From NCBI RefSeq assembly GCF_947179165.1, contig NC_077239.1, forward strand, positions 31,634,134 to 31,698,133: DNA of 64,000 nt, read 5' to 3'. Origin of the DNA: Solanum dulcamara. Its lineage: Eukaryota > Streptophyta > Magnoliopsida > Solanales > Solanaceae. Position 1 is the stretch's first letter, and each line of letters begins with the position of its first letter. Shown here in pieces: positions 56,643 through 64,000 of the stretch. The translations under genes and the position numbers were made by a program. The notes below the pieces were generated by a model. It was not told the DNA's origin, ran no database searches, and was given only the letters and a program-made list of their open reading frames with translations.

Positions 56643-57130
56643 AGTGCCTTGGGGTAAATTTATTTCATACCTTAGGGCTACAAAGTTAATCTCCAAGGGT
56701 TTTATCTATCATATTTTTCGAGTTAGAGATGATAGTATGGAGATTCCATCCCTTGAGTTAGTTCCTGCAGTCAACGAATTTCTTGAGGTATTTCTTGATG
56801 ATCATCCCCGAATCCGTCTTGATAGGGAGATCGAATTTGGGATTGATTTTTTTAGATACGCAACCTATTTCTATTCCGCCATATAGAATATCTCCCACTA
56901 AGTTGAAAAAATTGAAAGAACAGTTGAAACATCTCTTGGATAAGGGGTTCATTAAGCCAAGTGTCTCACCTTGGGGCGCTCCTGTTCTATTCGTGGGAAA
57001 GAAATATGGATATTTTAGAATGTGCATTGACTACCATTAGCTGAACAAGGTTACTTTAAAGAACAAGTATCCCTTTCCGAGGATCGTTGATCTTTTCGAC
57101 CAACTTTAGGGTTCCACTTTTATCTCCAAG
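56643..57130 (+). pseudogene. protease end and RT start of D
   Basis: Reads [40 protein letters not shown] and NEFLEVF. After a one-base shift in a T run near 56852 it continues [40 protein letters not shown] and MCIDYH, then a stop in place of glutamine before LNKVTLKNKYPFPRI. Confidence 0.9.
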
Positions 57131-57525
57131 ATGGACATCAAAATAGGCTATCATCAGTTGAAAGTAATAGAATGTGACATCCCGAAGAAAACCTTTAGAA
57201 CCAAGTATGGTCACTATGAGTTTCTTGTCATGTCCTTTGGTTTGACTAACGCTCCTACAACATTTATGGACTTCATGAATAGAGTGTTCAATAAATATCT
57301 AGATATTTTTGTGATCATATTTATCGATGACATACTATTCTATTCGAAGAATGAGGAGGATCATGCTAATTATCTCAGAATTGTCCTCCAAGCCCTCAAG
57401 GAAAAGGAGTTATATGCTAAGTTTTCAAAGTGTGGGTTCTAGCTTGTAACTTTGGCATTCTTAGGCCATATTATTTCTATATATGGTATTCAAGTTGATA
57501 CGCAGAAGATTGGGGCGGTAAGAAC
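57131..57525 (+). pseudogene. reverse transcriptase palm of D
   Basis: 57131-57442 is open: [40 protein letters not shown] and [20 protein letters not shown], with the catalytic FIDD intact. A TAG replaces tryptophan after KFSKCGF, and a frameshift follows near 57525. Confidence 0.92.
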
Positions 57526-58335
57526 TGGACAAGGCCTACATCTCCAACTGATATCAAGAATTTCTTGGGTTTGGCTGGCTACTATAGAAGGTTTATTGAG
57601 GGGTTTGCATCTATATCATCTCCATTGACTAAAATGACATGGAATAACACTAAGTTCCAATGATCGTACACCTGTGAAAAGAGTTTTCAAGAGTTGAAAA
57701 TGAGGTTGAATACTAATCCAGTTTTGTCATGCCCTAGGGAACAAATGGGTTTGTTATTGATTGTGATATATCCAGAGTTGAATTGGGTTATGTATTGATG
57801 TAAAAGGGTAAGGCTATTGAATATGCTTCCATACAACTTAAAATTCATGAGAGAAACTACCCGACTCACAAGCAGTTAGAGTATTTTCTCTCAAGATTTG
57901 GTATCACTATCTCTATTGCATAGATATCAAGACCTTGTAGTATATGTTTAGTCAAAAAGAGTTGAACCTAAGGCAGAGGAGATGGCTCGAGTTGCTCAAA
58001 TATTATGATATAAGTATTCTCTACTACCCAGGTAAAGTAATGTGGTTGCATATGCTCTTAAAAAAATATCTATGGAGAGTACAACGTATTTTGAGGAAGA
58101 AAAAAGGGAGTTAGCTAAAGAGGTGCATAGACTTGCACAGTTGGAAGTCCAGTTTATTGACTCTAGTGAAGCTGGTGTTATTGTTCAGAATAGGGTTGAA
58201 CGATCTCTAGTTTCTGAAGTGAAGGAAAAGTAAGACCAAGATCTCATTCTATTCCAGTTGAAAGATGTTGTTCATAAGCAAAAGGTTATGAATTTTGCCA
58301 AAATGGGAGATGGAGTGTTGAGGTACTAAGGCAGG
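57526..58335 (+). pseudogene. RT thumb and RNase H of D, truncated
   Basis: Pieces: [35 protein letters not shown]-like and, at 58042-58233, VVAYALKKISMESTTYFEEE, VHRLAQLEVQFIDSSEAGVI and VQNRVERSLVSEVKEK. It ends at MGDGVLRY, just before the zinc finger of integrase, where a deletion joins it to the middle of the 3' LTR. Confidence 0.88.
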
Positions 58336-58340
58336 TTGAG

Positions 58341-59438
58341 TACTGAGTCTAAATGAGCTGAGGATTGAGTTACATGATTTATTTGAGATAGAGTCTTGAG
58401 GAGTTATGAATTAGCTAAATGCATGTTTTACACATAAGAGTTTGATGATTGAGATGAGTTGAGGTTTATAAGAGTCCAATGAGACTAAATGAGTTGATTT
58501 GATTATAATGATTGACTGAGTTTGTGAGCATATTGAGTCTCTTGGGAGTAATATTGAGCACCGATTTAGGTAAGAGATAATAACAACTCGAACCTTATAA
58601 ACTATACAGCCAACATAGGATAGAGGCCATGCCTCTCAAGTCCAAAAGTGATGCACTTTAATTGATTGTGGATCCATTGAGTTTCCCTAGAATGGAATTA
58701 GACGGCTGCGGCAACGGCAGTGCAAAGCATTGTATCATCTCTAGCTCATATGTTATGGTTGTCGGTTAGAGAAACTCTCTTACAATGAATAGTTTGATTT
58801 TGTTGAGTTGCATATCATGGCGTCTTCTTTCAAAGCTTGTTTACTATAAACTTGCATACTATTTTGAGTTGATTTTAGTTACCTCTGAGTTGAGTTCCGT
58901 GAGTTGAGTCATTCGAGTTAAGTTTCCTTGATTGTTGAATTGTTGAATTTTGTTTCCTTTAATTATTTTACATACTCGTGCATTATATGTACTAACGACA
59001 TTTGGCATGTATCATTTCGTGATGCAGTTACACGTGCTAGAGATTACCAACAGGTGCCTCGTTGAAGTTCTTTCCTTGCTGATAGTGGTGAGACCTCCTT
59101 GCTTCCGGAGGGATCATATTTATTTCAGTTATTGTTTTTTCAGTACTACCTTTTTGAAGTTGTCGCGATCTTGTCTAGACTTTTTTTGAATAGTTTATAG
59201 AGGTTTCACAGACAGAGTTAGAGTCGAGTTAGATTGGTACTTTCAGAGTCTAGTTTAAATCATATTTTCAATTTTGAGTTATTAGATTAATTTGTCATTT
59301 AAATTTATTCCTTATTTGAGTTATATTAAGTCTTTCCCTCTTATAATTGAATGATTCTTTAGACCAAGTGGTTCTCTTGGGGTCATCAATGGTCTTCGAG
59401 TGCCGTCCATGCATAGGGTACCTTCTCGGGGCGTGATA
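58341..59438 (+). repeat. 3' LTR of D, last 1.1 kb
   Basis: Collinear with 41710-42816. The first half of the LTR, the polypurine tract and integrase are missing, removed by one deletion at about 58336-58340 (TGAG shared at the junction). Ends CTCGGGGCGTGATA. Confidence 0.88.
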
Positions 59439-61669
59439 GCATGACATGACGATTAGAATCTCAAAGGACTTTGACCAAGCTTCTTAGTAGACATCGCATA
59501 CATAAGGTAAGTAAAGACATTGATAATATCATCAGTGAAGGTAAGTCTCAAGCTAAAATCTCGAATAGAAAGAAAACTCAAAACAATTCATTTGAATAAA
59601 TGGAGCTACAACTCATGAATATCTAAACATGCCTCTACTAAGTTTATATGGGCGTGTAAGACAAGTTCCTAGCTCACCCAATATATTAAAGTAAAAATCA
59701 TAAAGAATAATGAAAAGTTAAGTGTCTTGTCCTCAAATAATGAGGACTCACCCAATAAAGAAGTAATACTAAGTCTCTATCCACGAGTGGGAGGTGCTGA
59801 TCGTCGGACCCTATATTATGATACACTGTAGGGAAATGTATGTGTTAGAGCATTCGTGAGAATAATGCAAGAACATTAAAAATAGGACATAACCAATATG
59901 AACATGAGATGCATGACCAATATCTTAAAATATGAGTAAAACCTTGAAACATTTAAACATCATAAACATGTGGTCATTGTGTTATCAAACATCATCATGG
60001 GGACTTGTAACATAGTATATATATGAGCGGGATAGTAAAGACATCTTTGAGAGCCATAAATCTTTGTGAGAGATACCATTAACCGATATATGAGACTATG
60101 TGAGCTATAAAATGAAATTATGATATAACTCCATCAAAAAGAGAGAGGCTACTTGCCAAGGTAAACTCTATGATGCCTAAGTGGATCCACTAACCTGCTA
60201 AGGAATCAAACATCAACTAACAGGTGACTCTTTCTAAGGAATCAAGACTCTACTAACGGGTGATTCTTTCTCCCTACAGTGGAATATAGTTATGGGACAA
60301 TGGGATTTGTGCTAATGGTTTCATGCCTTTACTAACGGGTGAGCCTCTTATCTCAAGGTCAACTCGGTGCTAGGTCAGCTCTCGATGGAATATATACATA
60401 TCATATATCATAAGCTTTGAAGATGGTGAAATTATAGTAGTACCAAGTAAATCATAAATACTTGAAAATCATAAGATAGCTCTTTCAACATATCATGATC
60501 ATGACATAGTTCCTATAGGCTCTTTCCTCTACTAACGACATTAAAATCATGATTTCTTTCACATCGTTGAAAAACCTTTCATAGTTCATGGTCACTTGCT
60601 TGAATATCATTCTTAATCTTCATTAGTCATTCATAAGCCTTGATAAACATTTATAAAACATTCATGGAAACATCATTCTTAACCTTCATGAGTTATTCGT
60701 AAGCCTTGATAGACATTCATAAAACATTCATGGAAATACTTCATAATTCATGATCATAATTCTTTAAAAACATGCTTGAAAATAGTATATAACATGGGTA
60801 ATTAAAATTCATCTTGGAATCATGAAATATAATGTGAATCAAATATAATAAGCTAAAAACATTGAAATATATCATAATTTATAGGACCCAATGCAATTCA
60901 CGAAATTTGGGCTTTTAAAACAATAATTTATAAGAGATTTTAAAAGAAAACTTGAGATTTCATGGGTGAAAGAGCCAATGAATTAATTCTCACATACCTT
61001 GGTAATTCAAATACCTAAGTGTAATATTTTAGCAATGGATATTTCATCTTGACCTTCGAACTCTAACTTGACTTAAGGAAGAAGAAAGACCTTTGGAGAG
61101 AAATTCTTAGAGAGATAATTTTTGTGCTAGGTGTTTGTGAGAGAATGAAAGGTTAAAGAGTATTTTGGGTATTTATACATTATGGATAAAAAAACTCCTA
61201 TAAACTTCCAGCTATTAGTATAAAAGAATGGGTAGTGACCAAAACACCCTTAAGAAAATAACTGAAACTTCACCTGGATGGAGGACCTACCACGGTCCGT
61301 GAAGCTCACCATAAACCATGGTGGTGGTCATGGTGAGGGAATTAAAATGGGTCCAGAGGATGTCGGCTTTATAGTGGTCTCCACGGCCCATGAAGCTCAG
61401 CACCTGTCGTGGTTCTCAAAGTAACTGGGGTCTTGGGAGTTTAAGTTCACGGGTGCCTTCACAGTTTGTAGTGGGCACTACAAGCCATGTATCCTTTAGG
61501 GGTCCATTCTTTCCAAATTCCCACATAACTGCTCCTTCATGATTTCTCTTCACGTCCCATGAATAGTGCCATGATCCATGAAGAGCCACGTTGTGCCAAA
61601 AACTGGATTTTTTTGGGAAACTTCTTTTGAACTCTATTTTTCGACTTTTTTGACCTTTGGGGTCTTATA
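59439..61669 (-). repeat. solo LTR F, main part
   Basis: Together with 33321-33350 this is about 2.26 kb, the size of the A LTRs. It ends on the plus strand at GGGGTCTTATA (minus strand TATAAGACCCC, cf. TGTAAGACCCC of A) and is followed by AATAC, the partner of AATAT before 33321. Near 61280-61620 it holds dyads such as CACGGTCCGTG. No internal region belongs to it, so it is a solo LTR, interrupted by D. Confidence 0.82.
61291..61301. promoter_or_regulatory. CACGGTCCGTG dyad in LTR F
   Basis: Perfect odd palindrome, the best of several related copies between 61280 and 61600. Purpose unknown. Confidence 0.4.
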
Positions 61670-61849
61670 AATACTATCCAAATTGATAGTCATAATTCTC
61701 TTAACCACCCAATTGTACCATCATTAGGCAGTTCTAAATCAACTTCCGCACTTATACCTTCTCCCTTTTTTTCTTTTTCCTCACTTTTTTCATTCTTTTA
61801 TTCTTCATTCTCCCTAAGTATGATATTTCTTCTACTTGGAAATTCATGC

Positions 61850-62620
61850 ATCATATGTCCTGTTCCATGACATTTGTGACTACAAATAGAACTAGAAGGT
61901 TTAGATTATTTAAGATTAAAGGTTTTACCTCCCTCCTCAACTTTACCTTTACCTCTATCTTTTTGAGGTTTGGAAGGAACTTTTTCCTCTTTATTTGACC
62001 ATGAATTCTTAGATATGGTGTTTTACCAACTTCTTCATGGGTTATTTGCTGATTTTTTTTAATTTGTTTTCCAAATTTTATAGACAAATCAACTAACTCA
62101 TCTAAAGTTACATACTGTTGTATTTCTAATACATCATTTATTTCTATATTTAAACCATTTAAAGATCTATCCATTATAGCCTCTTCTTCCTCCATGTAGT
62201 TAGCTTAGATCATAGCAATATCCATGGTTTTAAAGTACTCATCCACTGACATGGAGCCTTTTCTTAAGTTTTGAAGGTGAGATTGTAGATCTCTTTGAAA
62301 GTATGATGGCACAAATCTCTTCCTCGTCACCCTCTTCATCTCTGCCCAAGTAGAAATAAGTGGTAGCTCATTTTACAGTCTGTCCCCAATAAGCTTTTCC
62401 ATCAAGAAGTAACATATTTATAAAACTCAACAAAAATAACTTTAACTTTCTTTCCCTCAGAGTAGTTGTGGTAGTCAAAGATGGCTTCAACTCGTCTCTC
62501 CCAATCAAGGTACAAGTCAGGGTCCCATGTCCCCTTGAAAAATGGCATCTTCATCTTTATACTACTTATATTATCATCTTCAACTCTACCTCCTTTTTCG
62601 TTCCTATCTCTTTCTTCTAG
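61850..62620 (-). pseudogene. gag of G (CRM-like)
   Basis: The minus strand near 62460-62560 reads MKMPFFKGTWDPDLYLDWER and RVEAIFDYHNYSEGKKVKVI, the conserved start of CRM-like gag. 61851-62195 is open with AIMDRSLNGLNIEINDVLEI followed by QQYVTLDELVDLSIKFGKQI. After it the zinc knuckle has decayed: SSSFVCSHKCHGTGH-type pattern in another frame. Several stops lie between 62195 and 62460. Confidence 0.85.
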
Positions 62621-63558
62621 ATTAAATTCAACATCAATATCATCATTATCATACTAAAGATTTACAAAAGGAATATGGGGGTACATTCCTTCTAACTTGG
62701 GGTCTATTATTGTTTTGGGGTCGTACAATAATATTCTCCCTATTTATTGAATCTATGGTATCATTCTGCTCGATAATCATATTTCTCATCTCTTAAAATT
62801 GAAGGTTCCATCTCTCGAATTATTGGTTCATAAATTAAAGGGTGAAGTAATTCCTTTCTTTGATCTCGACTTCTAAACGAGCCCTTTCCTCATCACCACC
62901 TGAAGTATACATCTAAAAAAGAATAAATTATGAAGTATCACACTTTCAATATGAATTTTACCCTTTTTTAAACTCACCCATACTTGGCTTTTCCCCCTCA
63001 AAATAACCTTTGCACTAGAATACTATGTAGATTTATAATTAAACCAAAAGGTGTATCAAGTGCAAAGTAATAAAGTACATAATTTAGGGGCACAAAAGAA
63101 AGTAAAGAACTAGAATTAGAACAAGCAGGATTTAGTTGAAACAAAGCACAAATAAAAATAAACTTTTTTAGCATTATATGAACAAGAAAAACGTTTCTCT
63201 TATCCTAAAGATCTAGAATCCCCTCTTTTTATTTCCTTCTTGTTTGGAAATAAACTAATGCAAAAATTAGAGAGAAAGTAATTGGGTTTCTTTAAGAGCA
63301 AGTAACCAAAATTTTTGGGGATGAAGTAATTAGATTTCTTGAAGAGCTAGTAATCAGATCTCTTAGAGATCAAGTAATTAGATTTTTAGAGAGAAAGTAA
63401 TCAGATTTCTTTGAGAGCAAGTTATCACTTTTTTAACACTTTTTTTCACATTACTCTTCACATCACTGTTTATGTTAATATTCACACTAAAATATTTATT
63501 TTGGCTCTAATTAATGAAGAAATCCCAAAATTTATCAAGAGAGAATCTTAATATAACC
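62621..63558 (-). other. leader and gag upstream region of G
   Basis: AT-rich. Includes about five degenerate 32-37 bp tandem repeats (AGAGAAAGTAATTAGATTTC type) at 63268-63430 and otherwise nothing I recognise. Confidence 0.5.
63268..63430. repeat. short tandem repeats in the leader of G
   Basis: About five copies of an AGAGCAAGTAATCAGATTTC-type unit, 32-37 bp, each slightly different. Confidence 0.75.
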
Positions 63559-63572
63559 GCTATGATATCATT
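63559..63572 (-). other. primer-binding site of G, decayed
   Basis: On the minus strand AATGATATCATAGC against AAGTGGTATCAGAGC expected. Position at the end of the leader supports it. Confidence 0.55.
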
Positions 63573-63590
63573 TGATAGCATCAAGGTTAA

Positions 63591-64000
63591 TGTATAAGAC
63601 ACTGTAAGTCAAAAAGTCAAAAGAAGGAATAAAACATTGAAAAATGAACTGTATAAGCTTCTAGAACTCAACCTACGAGTCGTAGGACTGACTCGTAGAA
63701 ATGATGTTGGGGTTGGAAATTTGGCTAAAGAAGGAAGTGAGTCTACGAGTTAAGTTACGACTGATAGAAAGTATTACGAGTCATAGAAGTGACTCATAGA
63801 GAAACTTCAGAGACTTGGATTTGTAGGTTTCTTAGACCTGCAGGATGAATGGGTCTTACAACCCATAGAAAAGACGATGACTCATAGAAATAAGTCGTAG
63901 AGAAAGATTAGAGGCTTGGGATTTTAAGGATTTTTTACTCTGCAAGATGAGTCGTCCCTACAGCTCATCGAGATATTTACGACTCGTAAGGACCAATTGT
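63591..64000 (+). mobile_element. LTR J, start (related to K)
   Basis: Starts TGTATAAGACACTGTAAGTC and carries many CTACGACTCGTAG-like dyads, including the perfect CCTACGAGTCGTAGG at 63672-63686. Content resembles the first 400 bases of K. It runs off the window, so it may be solo or part of a full element. Confidence 0.75.

Larger units (their letters stand above)
33351..59438 (+). mobile_element. Ty3/gypsy chromovirus D, plus strand, interrupted by C and E
   Basis: 5' LTR 33351-33907 plus 41182-42816 (split by C), primer-binding site at 42821, gag and protease 43020-44637, E insertion, then RT and RNase H 56643-58335 and a 3' LTR that keeps only its last 1.1 kb. The flanks are GTGTG and GCATG, explained by one original GCGTG site after CpG decay. 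In 170 aligned bases the two LTRs differ at about 18 sites by eye. D sits inside solo LTR F. Confidence 0.85.
61670..63590 (-). mobile_element. chromovirus G, 5' segment: gag, leader, primer site
   Basis: Continues G right of F. Gag at 61850-62620, leader with short tandem repeats at 63268-63430, primer-binding site at 63559-63572 and possibly the first 18 bp of its LTR (from TGATAGCATC), which is then cut by LTR J at 63591. Confidence 0.8.

Noticed and set aside
29644..63590. endogenous pararetrovirus (caulimovirus) insertion
   Set aside because: Every pol block has integrase, LTRs, tRNA primer sites next to LTRs and 5-bp duplications, as expected for Ty3/gypsy; no movement-protein motif was seen.
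1..64000. host protein-coding gene, tRNA, rRNA or CRISPR
   Set aside because: No reading outside the transposon genes shows a recognisable family; repeated units found are minisatellites or microsatellites; no tRNA cloverleaf beyond primer-site matches was noticed.

Overview
The window looks like gene-free, methylated repeat DNA from a flowering plant. The LTR families, the GAGCCCGTTTGGATGGG-type MITE and the overall style resemble Solanaceae (tomato, potato, pepper, tobacco group), but that is a judgement from memory and the sequence alone does not prove it. I found no intact host gene, rRNA, tRNA, CRISPR array or prokaryotic feature. Almost every base belongs to transposable elements inserted into one another, and all of their genes are broken.

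Nesting, outside in. (1) The oldest layer is G, a Ty3/gypsy chromovirus on the minus strand, probably CRM-like. Its gag and primer-binding site are at 61.7-63.6 kb and its protease, RT, RNase H and integrase at 29.6-33.3 kb. (2) G is split by F, a solo LTR (33321-33350 plus 59439-61669, target duplication AATAT/AATAC). (3) F is split by D, a plus-strand chromovirus (33351-59438). (4) D's 5' LTR is split by C, a minus-strand chromovirus (33908-41181). D's protease gene is split by E, another minus-strand chromovirus (44643-56637, target duplication GAAGT/GTAGT). (5) E's integrase gene is split by the solo LTR I (47597-49598). On the left side, G is cut at 29643/29644 by the 5' end of a minus-strand CACTA (En/Spm) transposon running left past 5.9 kb. 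Its transposase is carved up by solo LTR K (6712-8587, CAAGT duplications), full-length A (9135-18653, CTCTT duplications, plus strand) and full-length B (19860-28087, AGGTA duplications, minus strand). At the left edge is the 3' part of gypsy element H (1-5045), whose LTR carries a Tourist-like MITE (1750-2129, TAA duplications). At the right edge an LTR of another element (J) begins at 63591.

The elements A, B, C, D, E and G keep recognisable blocks in the order gag, protease, reverse transcriptase, RNase H, integrase, chromodomain. All carry stops, frameshifts or deletions, so none could move by itself. Many stops sit where glutamine, arginine or tryptophan codons are expected, and transitions dominate between sister LTRs. 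Both fit decay by deamination of methylated cytosine.

I did not find a new functional system. The points most worth checking are the rearranged right LTR of B (inversion plus filler copied from the surrounding CACTA), a nearly perfect 275-bp tandem duplication across the LTR/primer-site junction of C, an exon duplication in the CACTA transposase, family-specific short dyads in the LTRs, and a conserved 10-bp-arm palindrome shared by five LTRs.
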